Source: Flexivirga oryzae (GTDB lineage Bacteria; Actinomycetota; Actinomycetes; Actinomycetales; Dermatophilaceae). From it: DNA of 64,000 bases. Within the stretch, counting starts at the first letter, position 1. Each line of letters starts with the position of its first letter. Location: contig NZ_JACHVQ010000007.1 of NCBI RefSeq assembly GCF_014190805.1, forward strand, positions 21,488 through 85,487, given 5' to 3'. Under the pieces are notes generated by a model. That model was not told where the DNA came from. It worked only from the letters and a program-made list of their open reading frames with translations, and made no database searches. Shown here piece after piece: positions 50,834 to 58,816 of this stretch. Made by a program: the position numbers and the translations under genes.

Positions 50834-50837
<4 letters not shown>
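50088..50837 (-). CDS. nuoC: NADH-quinone oxidoreductase subunit C
   Basis: Peripheral-arm subunit of 249 aa. The conserved core reads YPGADWHERETWDMFGIVFD, then GHPALTRILMPDDWPGHPQR, the standard 30-kDa-subunit signature. An N-terminal extension of about 60 residues (up to GYGGLDRPVLFPGAATKPYG) is usual for actinobacterial forms. The GTG at 50837 overlaps the nuoB stop (GTGA). The core of the secondary copy at 3191-3730 deviates exactly in the GHP-L-R-L-P-DDW part. Confidence 0.96.
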
Positions 50838-51388
<551 letters not shown>

Positions 51389-51401
51389 GTCTTGGTCAGC
51401 C

Positions 51402-51767
51402 TCAATCCCACTCAAGTCCGCCGCGGCGCCATACGAAGGCGTACGCGATGAACACGGTCACGACGAAGAGCACCATCTCGACGAGGGCGAACAGGCCCAT
51501 CCGGTCGAACGACACCGCGAACGGGTAGAGGAACACCGACTCGATGTCGAAGATGATGAACAGCATCGCCGTCAGGTAGTACTTGATCGGCACCCGCCCG
51601 CCGCCCTCGGCGTGCGGGCTCGGCTGGATGCCGCACTCGTAGGCGTCCGCCTTGGCGCGGTTGTAACGCTTCGGACCGGCCAGCGCGCTGGCGCCGACCA
51701 CCGAGAAGATCGCGAAGGCTGCACCGATGGCCGCGAAGAACAACAGCGGTGCGTATGAGTAGTTCAT
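51402..51767 (-). CDS. nuoA: NADH-quinone oxidoreductase subunit A
   Basis: Three-helix subunit of 121 aa and the first of the fourteen nuo genes. It shows KADAYECGIQPSPHAEGGGR (canonical YECG), VPIKYYLTAMLFIIFDIESV with the conserved D-I-E, and FALVEMVLFVVTVFIAYAFV. The ATG at 51767 lies 52 bp behind the menJ-like gene, on the same strand. I saw no separate promoter or terminator in that gap, so the Rex-controlled transcript probably continues through it. Confidence 0.97.
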   Translation of the reverse strand: MNYSYAPLLFFAAIGAAFAIFSVVGASALAGPKRYNRAKADAYECGIQPSPHAEGGGRVPIKYYLTAMLFIIFDIESVFLYPFAVSFDRMGLFALVEMVLFVVTVFIAYAFVWRRGGLEWD

Positions 51768-51819
51768 GCTTGCGGATCCTTCCGAACGTCGCCGTTCCTG
51801 CGGATGGAGGGGTGGTCGC

Positions 51820-53133
51820 TCATGCTGCGGGCACCACCCGTGACAACAACGACATCACGCGATCGTCGAGCTTGCCACCGTGTTCGTCACCGAGGTTGGC
51901 CATGATCTTCAACAAGAGTTGCATCATCGTCTTGCGTGGTAGGCCGAAACGCACGGCAAATCGCATGATTTCCGGGTGGCCGATCAGCTGCGCGAAGTAG
52001 CGGCCCACGGTGAAGTAGCCGCCGAGCGCGTCCTTCATCACCTGCGGGTAGGACTGCAGGACGCGTTCGCGACCGGCGTCGTCGGAGCGGCCGAAGGCCT
52101 GCGCGATGACCTCGGCGGCCAGCCGGCCCGACTCCATGGCGTAGGCGATGCCCTCGCCGTTGAACGGGTTGACCATGCCGCCGGCGTCACCGACCAGCAG
52201 CAGGCCGTCGGCGTAGTGCGGCTGCCGGTTGAAGCCCATCGGGAGCGCGGCGCCGCGGATCGGGCCGCGGATCGTCTCCTCGTTGTAGGTCCACTCCTCC
52301 GGCATGGTCGCCACCCAGCGGCGCATGACGTCCTTGTAGTCGGTCTTGCCGAAGGCGCTGGAGGTGTTGAGGATGCCGAGGCCGACGTTGCTGGTGCCGT
52401 CGCCGACGCCGAAGATCCAGCCGTAACCGGGCAGCAGCACCCGCTTGCCGTTCTTGTCGGTCGACCACAGCTCCAGCCACGACTCGAGGTAGTCGTCGTC
52501 GTGGCGGGGGCTGGTGTAGTAGGCGCGGACAGCAACACCCATCGGGCGATCGTCCCGCTTGTCGCGGCCCATCGCCAGCGACAGGCGCGAGGAGTTGCCG
52601 TCGGCCGCGATGACCAGCGGCGCCCGGTAGGTGAGCATCCGACCGGTCGGGCGGTCGTTCTCGCCCATCTCCTTGGCCTGCACGCCGATGATCGCGCCGG
52701 TGCGCTCGTCCTTGACGGGCGAGCTGACGTTGACACCCTCGCGCAGCCGGGCGCCGTACTTCACGGCGTGCTTGGCGAGGATGTCGTCGAAGTCCTGGCG
52801 GGTGCGGACCAGGCCGTACGGCGGGAAGCTGGCCACGTCCGGCCAGTCCAGCTGCAGGCGCATGCCACCACCGATGATGCGCAGCCCCTTGTTCTTGATC
52901 CAGCCGTCGTGCTCGGGGGTCGGGACGCCGAGGGTGATCAGCTCGCGGACCGCGCGCGGGGTGAGTCCGTCACCGCAGACCTTCTCGCGCGGGAAGTGCG
53001 TCTTCTCCAGCAGGAGGACGTCGAGACCGGATTTGGCGAGGTATGCGGCTGTGGCTGATCCACCAGGGCCGGCGCCGACGATGATGACGTCGGCGCTCTC
53101 GTCCGGGGCAGGCGTAAGGCCAGGGAGGCTCAC
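51820..53133 (-). CDS. geranylgeranyl reductase family flavoprotein (MenJ-like menaquinone reductase)
   Basis: FAD-dependent reductase of 437 aa that saturates isoprenoid double bonds. The dinucleotide-binding motif VIIVGAGPGGSATAAYLAKS is at residue 16; KVCGDGLTPRAVRELITLGV and LLVGDAGGMVNPFNGEGIAY are typical of the geranylgeranyl-reductase family. In mycobacteria the homologue MenJ hydrogenates menaquinone and is encoded next to menG and a polyprenyl synthase, as it is here with nuo genes inserted. The start is the GTG at 53133; no strong ribosome site. A Rex operator lies 20 bp upstream. First gene of the menJ-nuo unit. Confidence 0.9.
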   Translation of the reverse strand: MSLPGLTPAPDESADVIIVGAGPGGSATAAYLAKSGLDVLLLEKTHFPREKVCGDGLTPRAVRELITLGVPTPEHDGWIKNKGLRIIGGGMRLQLDWPDVASFPPYGLVRTRQDFDDILAKHAVKYGARLREGVNVSSPVKDERTGAIIGVQAKEMGENDRPTGRMLTYRAPLVIAADGNSSRLSLAMGRDKRDDRPMGVAVRAYYTSPRHDDDYLESWLELWSTDKNGKRVLLPGYGWIFGVGDGTSNVGLGILNTSSAFGKTDYKDVMRRWVATMPEEWTYNEETIRGPIRGAALPMGFNRQPHYADGLLLVGDAGGMVNPFNGEGIAYAMESGRLAAEVIAQAFGRSDDAGRERVLQSYPQVMKDALGGYFTVGRYFAQLIGHPEIMRFAVRFGLPRKTMMQLLLKIMANLGDEHGGKLDDRVMSLLSRVVPAA

Positions 53134-53152
53134 TCGGGTGAATCTTTCTAGC

Positions 53153-53170
53153 TTGTGAACGTCTTCACTA
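53153..53170. promoter_or_regulatory. Rex operator (NADH/NAD+ redox sensor) in front of the menJ-nuo unit
   Basis: TTGTGAA-CGTC-TTCACTA. The Rex consensus is TTGTGAA-N4-TTCACAA; 13 of 14 specified bases match. It lies 20 bp upstream of the menJ-like start and before fourteen nuo genes. Rex controls NADH dehydrogenase operons in Streptomyces, so repression at low NADH is the expected outcome. Confidence 0.75.
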
Positions 53171-53209
53171 ACCCATGCACTGTATTCCCAGCCGCTTCCT
53201 CAAACCTAC

Positions 53210-53223
53210 TTAGGCGAACCTAA
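53210..53223. promoter_or_regulatory. 14-bp palindrome TTAGGCGAACCTAA upstream of the Rex site
   Basis: A perfect 5-bp inverted repeat around CGAA, about 77 bp upstream of the menJ-like start. One half resembles the DtxR/IdeR iron box (TTAGGTTAG), the other does not beyond CCTAA. It may be an activator or iron-regulator site; the 19-bp iron box is only partly matched. Confidence 0.3.
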
Positions 53224-53271
53224 TCCGTCATACCGGCGCGCCCCGGGCACCCCAGCCCACCGGCCCGATCC

Positions 53272-53367
53272 GCCGACAGGCTCACATACCCATCGACCGG
53301 CTCAGCAAATCGGGCCCGAATCACCAATATTTCTAGGCCCTCCGGCACTTTCTGGGCCTCTCGGCAG
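53272..53367. repeat. composite intergenic repeat, copy C (two direct plus two inverted units)
   Basis: Direct units GCCGACAGGCTCACATA (53272) and ATCGACCGGCTCAGCAAA (53292), 20 bp apart; inverted units ATTTCTAGGCCCTCCGGCA (53329) and TTTCTGGGCCTCTCGGC (53349), 19 bp apart. The last unit is identical over 17 bases to one in copy A (15189-15205). It lies nine bases behind the menG stop. Confidence 0.7.
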
Positions 53368-53376
53368 GAGGGTCGG

Positions 53377-54078
53377 TCAGAGCTTGGTCGGTTTGGTCGC
53401 GCGGTGCAGCGCGACGATGCCGCCGGTCAGGTTGCGCCATTCGACGTGCGCCCAGCCGGCGTCCTGCAGCTGGGCGGCGATCCCGGCCTGGTCCGGCCAG
53501 GCCTGGATCGACTCGGCCAGGTAGACGTAGGAGTCGGCGTTCGACCCGACGCGGCGGGCGACGCGCGGCAGCGCGCTCATCAGGTACTCGCTGTAGACCT
53601 TGCGGAAGCCCGGGTTGGTCGGCGTCGAGAACTCGCAGATGAGCAGCTTGCCGCCGGGCCGGGTGACCCGGCGGAACTCGCGCAGCGCCTCCTCGGTCGA
53701 CTGCACGTTGCGGAAGCCGAACGACATCGTCACCGCGTCGAAGGAGTTGTCGGCGAACGGCAGTTGCATCGCGTCGGCGGCGGTGAACGCCATACCCGGC
53801 CGCATCTCCTTCCCCTTGCGCAGCATGCCGAGCGAGAAGTCGGCCGGCACCACGTGTGCGCCGAGGCGCTCGAACGGCAGGCTGCTGGTGCCGGTTCCCG
53901 CGGCAATGTCGAGGACCACGTCACCGGGGCGGACCGCGAGCGATTCGACGACCACCTTGCGCCACCGGCGGTTCTGGCCCATCGCCATCACGTCGTTGGT
54001 CAGGTCGTAGCGAGCCGCTACCTGGTCGAACATCGAGGCGACGTCACGGGGCTGTTTGTCCAGGCTGGCTCGATTCAT
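53377..54078 (-). CDS. menG: demethylmenaquinone methyltransferase
   Basis: SAM-dependent C-methyltransferase completing menaquinone, 233 aa. The UbiE/MenG pattern is clear: SMFDQVAARYDLTNDVMAMG followed by QNRRWRK, motif I VLDIAAGTGTSSLPFERLGA, and the signature MSFGFRNVQSTEEALREFRR. The ATG at 54078 lies 63 bp from the divergent isochorismate synthase. It is on the same strand as the menJ-nuo unit, separated from it by repeat C and the Rex site, so it is probably a separate transcript. Confidence 0.96.
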   Translation of the reverse strand: MNRASLDKQPRDVASMFDQVAARYDLTNDVMAMGQNRRWRKVVVESLAVRPGDVVLDIAAGTGTSSLPFERLGAHVVPADFSLGMLRKGKEMRPGMAFTAADAMQLPFADNSFDAVTMSFGFRNVQSTEEALREFRRVTRPGGKLLICEFSTPTNPGFRKVYSEYLMSALPRVARRVGSNADSYVYLAESIQAWPDQAGIAAQLQDAGWAHVEWRNLTGGIVALHRATKPTKL

Positions 54079-54141
54079 CCGTGCATTGTCCCGTATGCCG
54101 AAACGCGGGCCGCAGTGCCGGTCGGCGTAAGGTGACCGCTC

Positions 54142-55410
54142 GTGACCCTGCCGCTACCTCAATCGGACCCGGCCCTCGTGGTGCGCTCCACGCGCATCCA
54201 GGATCCCGGCGACCTCGTCTCGCTGATCCCGGACGACGCCGAAGCCCCCGTCAGCTGGCTGCGCGACGGCGACGGGTTCGTGGGATGGGGCACGGCCGCC
54301 GCCATACAGACCCACGGCACGGCACGCTTCGACGACGCCGAGCGGTGGTGGAGCGGGGTCGTGCGCGACGCCGTCGTCCGCTCCGAGGTCGACCTGCCCG
54401 GTGCGGGGCTGATCGCGGTCGGTTCGTTCGCCTTCGCCGCCGCGTCCCCCGCCGGTGGTGTGCTGCACGTGCCCGAGACCGTCGTCGGACGGCACCACGA
54501 CGTCTGCTGGCTCACGACGGTCGGCACCGCCGCACACCTGCCCACAACCCCGGCGCTCGCCGCCGGGTCGGGCGCGGACGCGCCGGTCATCGCCGACGTC
54601 CGGGACGGGGCACTCAGCGACAACCAGTGGACCGAGGCCGTCGGCGCGGCCGTCGAGCGCATCCAGTCCGGTGCACTGGACAAGGTCGTGATGGCACGTG
54701 ACGTCGTGGTGACCTCGAGCACCGACATCGACCCGCGGCACATCCTGCGCAACCTGTCGGGCGCCTACCCGAACACCTGGACCTACAGCGTCGACGGGCT
54801 GATCGGCGCCACTCCGGAGATGCTGGTGCGCCGGCAGAAGGGTCTGGTGACCTCGCGGGTGCTGGCCGGGACGATCCGCCGGACCGGCGACGACGAGCAC
54901 GACCTGGCGCTCGCGGCATCGCTGGCCCGGTCCAGCAAGGACCTCGAGGAGCACGAGTACGCCGTGCGTTCGGTCGCCGACGCGCTCTCCCCGCACTGCT
55001 CGTCGATGAACGTCCCCGAGTCGCCGTTCGTGCTGCACCTGCCCAACGTCATGCACCTGGCGACCGACGTGGCGGGTGTGCTGCACGAGGACGTGTCGTC
55101 GCTGACGCTCGCCGCGTCGCTGCATCCTTCAGCCGCCGTCTGCGGCACGCCGACGCTGGCCGCACGTGATCTGATCGCCGAGCTGGAGCAGATGGACCGC
55201 GGCCGGTATGCCGGGCCGGTCGGCTGGCTGGACGCGACGGGTGACGGCGAATGGGGCATCGCCCTCCGCTGCGGAGCCCTCGAATCACCTTCGCAGATAC
55301 GGCTTTTCGCCGGTTGCGGCATCGTCGCGGGCTCGGAACCGGCGGCGGAGCTCAGCGAGTCCGACGCCAAGCTGGTGCCGATGCGTCAGGCGCTCGGCTG
55401 CGGATCCTGA
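54142..55410 (+). CDS. menF: isochorismate synthase
   Basis: Chorismate-binding enzyme making isochorismate for menaquinone (or a siderophore), 422 aa. The C-terminal catalytic half carries ALDKVVMARDVVV (the KVVxAR motif), DGLIGATPEMLVRRQKGLV, SRVLAGTIRRTGDDE, SSKDLEEHEYAVRSV, LHPSAAVCGTPTLAAR and LFAGCGIVAGSEPAAE, the classical chain of MenF/EntC active-site segments. The GTG at 54142 is used. Sitting opposite menG and near menJ, it belongs to menaquinone synthesis, not siderophore making; this is inferred from context. Confidence 0.93.
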   Translation: MTLPLPQSDPALVVRSTRIQDPGDLVSLIPDDAEAPVSWLRDGDGFVGWGTAAAIQTHGTARFDDAERWWSGVVRDAVVRSEVDLPGAGLIAVGSFAFAAASPAGGVLHVPETVVGRHHDVCWLTTVGTAAHLPTTPALAAGSGADAPVIADVRDGALSDNQWTEAVGAAVERIQSGALDKVVMARDVVVTSSTDIDPRHILRNLSGAYPNTWTYSVDGLIGATPEMLVRRQKGLVTSRVLAGTIRRTGDDEHDLALAASLARSSKDLEEHEYAVRSVADALSPHCSSMNVPESPFVLHLPNVMHLATDVAGVLHEDVSSLTLAASLHPSAAVCGTPTLAARDLIAELEQMDRGRYAGPVGWLDATGDGEWGIALRCGALESPSQIRLFAGCGIVAGSEPAAELSESDAKLVPMRQALGCGS

Positions 55411-55694
55411 CCCTCGACCACGACGAGTTCGCTCTCGGCCGCCTGCACACGGATGGCCCGTGCGGCCTGGTACGCGTCGGAGTTGTAGCAATCCACCGCA
55501 GCCTGATAGGTCGGGAACTCGATCACCACGTTGCGTGGGCGCGACTCGCCCTCGGAGACCTCGAAACGGCCGCCCCGGACGAGCGGCACCCCACCGAATG
55601 CGGCATACGCGGGGTTCGCCGCGGCCGCATACTTCGCGTAGCCGTCCGGATCGTGGACGGTGACGCGGGCGATCCAGTATCCCTTGGCGGCCAT
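55386..55694 (-). CDS. DUF1330 domain protein
   Basis: Small alpha/beta-barrel-like protein of 102 aa: KGYWIARVTVHDPDGYAKYA, GRFEVSEGESRPRNVVIEFP and QAAVDCYNSDAYQAARAIR are the DUF1330 landmarks. Function unknown. The ATG at 55694 has AGAAGGA upstream. Its final 25 bases overlap the convergent isochorismate synthase gene. It starts 31 bp from the lipid-kinase stop on the same strand and may be the last gene of that operon. Confidence 0.9.
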   Translation of the reverse strand: MAAKGYWIARVTVHDPDGYAKYAAAANPAYAAFGGVPLVRGGRFEVSEGESRPRNVVIEFPTYQAAVDCYNSDAYQAARAIRVQAAESELVVVEGQDPQPSA

Positions 55695-55725
55695 GGCGAT
55701 TCCTTCTCTCTGCGCGGCGGTTTCG

Positions 55726-56598
55726 TCAGCCATTCAACAGGATGCGCAGCGCACCGGGCAGCACCCGGGCGGTCACCGGGGTCGGGCCCAGCGGCTCCCC
55801 GTCGGCATACGCCTCCACACCGCCCGCCACGATGCGCACGGCGGCGCCGCGCGCGACGGTGACCTCGGGGTTCGCCAGGTGCGTCCCGCGGTACAGCTGC
55901 GGGAGCGCGCGGATGAACTTCAGCCGGTTCCCTGCACCGACCATGACGACGTCGAACAACCCGTCGTGCACGTCGGCATCGGGCGCGATGTGCATCCCCT
56001 TGCCGTAGAAGCCCGAATTTGCCGCGATGGCAGTGAAACCCCGGTACTCGAACACCTCGTCGTCGACCTCGACGCGGTAGTCCCGCGGCGCGAACTGCAG
56101 CAGGCCGCGGACCGACGCCAGTTGGTACTGCGCCGCTGACGGCAGGCGACCCGAACTGGAGTTGACGAGTTGGGACACGCGCGAGTCGACCCCGGCGTAC
56201 ACGCTGCCGACCACCACCCGGTCCCCGACCTGGATGGCGTCCACCCGTGTCTCGACCCCACCAACCGCCAAACGCGCTGCGTCATGGATGTTTTCGGGTA
56301 TGCCGAGCTGGCGCGCGAAGTCGTTGCCACGGCCGCTGGGAATGATCGCCGCGGGAAGGTCGTGCTCGTGCAGCGGCCCGGCCATGGTGCTGACCATGCC
56401 GTCTCCGCCGACCACGACACACGTCTCCCCTGCCGCGGCGGTGTCCTTGACCAGGCCGTCGGCCGCTTCGATACCCGGCGAGAAGGTGATCCGCACCGTG
56501 GCACCGGCGTCACCCAGGTCGGCGGCCACCTCGCGGGCGACCTGGACCGCACGACCGCCGCCGGACAGCGGATTGGCGATGACATGGAAAGCACTCAC
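55726..56598 (-). CDS. diacylglycerol kinase family lipid kinase
   Basis: ATP-dependent lipid kinase of 290 aa. The catalytic domain starts with VIANPLSGGGRAVQVAREVA, and the nucleotide-binding GGDG is at 64-67 (VVVGGDGMVSTMAG), followed by AIIPSGRGNDFARQLGIPEN, the second family motif. The C-terminal beta sandwich contains SGFYGKGMHIAPDADVHDGL. The GTG at 56598 overlaps the flavoenzyme stop (GTGA), so the two are coupled; a role in phospho- or ether-lipid metabolism is inferred. Substrate could be diacylglycerol or another lipid alcohol. Confidence 0.92.
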   Translation of the reverse strand: MSAFHVIANPLSGGGRAVQVAREVAADLGDAGATVRITFSPGIEAADGLVKDTAAAGETCVVVGGDGMVSTMAGPLHEHDLPAAIIPSGRGNDFARQLGIPENIHDAARLAVGGVETRVDAIQVGDRVVVGSVYAGVDSRVSQLVNSSSGRLPSAAQYQLASVRGLLQFAPRDYRVEVDDEVFEYRGFTAIAANSGFYGKGMHIAPDADVHDGLFDVVMVGAGNRLKFIRALPQLYRGTHLANPEVTVARGAAVRIVAGGVEAYADGEPLGPTPVTARVLPGALRILLNG

Positions 56599-58169
56599 GG
56601 CACGAGAACTCCTGGGTTGAGAACTCCCTCAGGATCCAGCGCCTGCTTCGCGGCACGCAAGACCGCCACGCCGGGAACGCCGATCTCGTCGGCCAGCCAC
56701 GGCTTGTGATCGCGCCCGACCGCGTGGTGGTGGGTGATGGTGCCGCCGGCCGCCCGGATCGCGTCGCCCGCCGCGCGCTTGACCGGAGCCCACTGTCGGA
56801 TGCCGTCGTCGCTCTCCCGCATCGCCACCGTGAAGTAGAGCGAGGCGCCGGCGCGATAGACGTGCGAGATGTGGCACAGGATCAGCGGATCCGTGCCCTG
56901 CCGGGTCGCTGCCGAGGTGACCGCGGCCAGTACCTCGTCGTAGAGATGGCGCAGGTTGCTCCACACCGTGGCGGTCTCGAGCGTCTCCACCAGCACTCCC
57001 TCGTCGAGCAGCGCATCTCGCAGGTATGGCGCGGCGAACCGCCCGTCGGACCAGGCCGCGCCGCCGTCCTCGCCGGCGAGCTGCCCGCCTGCGGCCCGCA
57101 GCGTCGCCGCCACCTCGGCACGCATCCGGGCCACCCGGTCCGCACTGCCCTCGTAGCCGCACACCATCTGCGCACCGCCCGCGTCGGAGAGGCCGATCGC
57201 CGACGGGTCACTGAGGTTGATCGACGTCTCGGTCTCGTCCGACAGCCGCAACACCGTCGGGTTGAGGTCGTCCTGCACCAGTGTCCGCATCGCTTGCGCG
57301 CCGGCTTCGAACGACTCCCACCGCCAGGTCTCGTAGACCTTCTCGGCCGGCACCGGTCGCACCATGACCGTGACGTCGGTGATGACGCCGAGCGCGCCCT
57401 CGGAGCCGAGCACCAGCTGGCGCAGGTCCGGCCCTGCGGCGCTGGCCGGAGCAGCCCCGACGCTCCACAGACCCCGCGCGGTCGCCACTGTCACGGACAC
57501 GACCATGGAATCGAATCTGCCGTAGCCGGAGGAGGATTGGCCGCTGGACCGGGTTGCCGCGAAGCCGCCGATGCTGGCGAACTCGAACGACTGCGGAAAG
57601 TGCCCCAGGGTGTAGCCGCGCTCGCCCAGCAGCGTTTCCGCCTGCGGCCCGAGCATCCCCGCCTGCAGGGTCGCCGTACGGGAGACCTCGTCCAGGTCGA
57701 CCAGTGCGTCGAGCCGGCACAGGTCGAGGGAGACAAGCCCGTGCAGCTCGGCGCGATCGGCCACCAGACCGCCGACGACGGACGTGCCCCCGCCGTACGG
57801 GACCACGGCCACGCCGTGTGCGGCGCAGACCTGCAGGACGGCGACGACCTCTTCGTCGTTTCCCGGGCGGACCACGGCGTCGGGTGCGTCGGAGAAGTCG
57901 CCCGAGCGGGCCGCCAGCAGGTCCGGGGTCGACTTGCCGCGGGTGTGATGCACCCGGTCGCTGAGATCCGTCGTGAGGTGGTCGGCGCCGACGACGGCGG
58001 CCAGGCGGTCGGCGACGTCCGGGGCGAGCGTGGGCAGCCGTGCCACGACGGCCGCCAGTGGGACCGCCGGGCGGGGCGTGATCTCCCCGAACGCCAACGC
58101 CATCAGGTCCGTCGCGCCCGCGGGCAGTGTCGTCGTGTGGTCGGGGTCGCCCCATCGTGACCAGTGCAT
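56595..58169 (-). CDS. FAD-linked oxidase, alkyldihydroxyacetonephosphate-synthase-like
   Basis: VAO-type flavoenzyme of 524 aa. The FAD-binding loop VVPYGGGTSVVGGLVADRAE is near residue 123; GYTLGHFPQSFEFASIGGFA and ATRSSGQSSSGYGRFDSMVV are close to the alkyl-DHAP synthase (AGPS) signature, and SHVYRAGASLYFT with GGTITHHHAVGRDHKPWL supplies the conserved His-rich active-site loop. AGPS makes the ether bond of ether lipids from acyl-DHAP. The ATG at 58169 is preferred over 58181, with GGGAG five bases upstream. It is coupled to a lipid kinase and lies opposite a TetR-GlpD operon. Confidence 0.88.
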   Translation of the reverse strand: MHWSRWGDPDHTTTLPAGATDLMALAFGEITPRPAVPLAAVVARLPTLAPDVADRLAAVVGADHLTTDLSDRVHHTRGKSTPDLLAARSGDFSDAPDAVVRPGNDEEVVAVLQVCAAHGVAVVPYGGGTSVVGGLVADRAELHGLVSLDLCRLDALVDLDEVSRTATLQAGMLGPQAETLLGERGYTLGHFPQSFEFASIGGFAATRSSGQSSSGYGRFDSMVVSVTVATARGLWSVGAAPASAAGPDLRQLVLGSEGALGVITDVTVMVRPVPAEKVYETWRWESFEAGAQAMRTLVQDDLNPTVLRLSDETETSINLSDPSAIGLSDAGGAQMVCGYEGSADRVARMRAEVAATLRAAGGQLAGEDGGAAWSDGRFAAPYLRDALLDEGVLVETLETATVWSNLRHLYDEVLAAVTSAATRQGTDPLILCHISHVYRAGASLYFTVAMRESDDGIRQWAPVKRAAGDAIRAAGGTITHHHAVGRDHKPWLADEIGVPGVAVLRAAKQALDPEGVLNPGVLVP

Positions 58170-58214
58170 CCGTGCTCCCAACTCGGTTCGGCACGCCGCC
58201 GTCGCGCAGCCCTG

Positions 58215-58231
58215 CTGTTACAGTGTGACAG
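58215..58231. promoter_or_regulatory. 17-bp operator over the tetR start (CTGTTACAGTGTGACAG)
   Basis: Near-perfect palindrome CTGT-T/C-ACA-G-TGT-G/A-ACAG directly before the ATG at 58232. It contains TACAGT (58219-58224), a possible -10 box seven bases from the ATG, so the tetR transcript could be leaderless. It also lies 46 bp from the divergent flavoenzyme start, so it can control both sides. Confidence 0.6.
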
Positions 58232-58816
58232 ATGGCAGCACTTCGTAACAAGACGATCGGCGACGAGCGACTGCTCGACGCCGCGCGCGAATGCCTGCTC
58301 GCGGTCGGCTGGCGTCGCACCACGATGACGGATGTGGCGCGACGGGCCGGCGTCTCACGCATGTCGGTCTACCGTCGCTGGCCGGACATGACGGCGCTCA
58401 TCGGTGACCTGATGACCCGCGAGTGGTCGACGGTCGGTGCACGGCTCGCGGACGGCGACCGGCACCCCGACGCGGACGGCATCGCGCGGGCCGTCGCGGC
58501 GGTCGCCCTGGAGATCCGCCAGGGTGAGCTCTTCCGCAAGATCGTCGAGGTTGATCCGGAGCTGCTGGTCCCGTACCTGCTGGTGCGCCGCGGCCGCACC
58601 CAGGACACGATGCTCCGATCGATCACCTCGGCGGTCAGCGCGGGTCAGCAGACCGGCGAGGTACGCGAGGACGACGCCGAACTGCTCGCCCGATCGGTCC
58701 TGCTGATGGCCACCGGTTTCGTCTTCTCGGCACCGACGATGACGGACGAAAATGTCGAAGAGTCAGCGCTTTTCGACCAACTTGTGGTCGCGGTGCGCGG
58801 CTACCTCGCGCCATGA
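58232..58816 (+). CDS. TetR-family transcriptional regulator
   Basis: Repressor of 194 aa. The HTH is clear: ERLLDAARECLLAVGWRRTT, then MTDVARRAGVSRMSVYRRWP with DMTALIGDLM. The C-terminal ligand domain is helical and unassigned. The ATG at 58232 has no ribosome site; a palindrome touches it directly. It overlaps glpD (ATGA). It probably regulates glpD and the divergent flavoenzyme-kinase operon, linking glycerol-3-phosphate use to lipid synthesis (inference). Confidence 0.92.
   Translation: MAALRNKTIGDERLLDAARECLLAVGWRRTTMTDVARRAGVSRMSVYRRWPDMTALIGDLMTREWSTVGARLADGDRHPDADGIARAVAAVALEIRQGELFRKIVEVDPELLVPYLLVRRGRTQDTMLRSITSAVSAGQQTGEVREDDAELLARSVLLMATGFVFSAPTMTDENVEESALFDQLVVAVRGYLAP

Noticed and set aside
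53210..53223. DtxR/IdeR iron box upstream of the menJ-like gene
   Set aside because: Only the TTAGG/CCTAA core fits; about 13 of 19 positions of the full box match, and the genes are not iron-uptake genes. Kept only as an unassigned palindrome.
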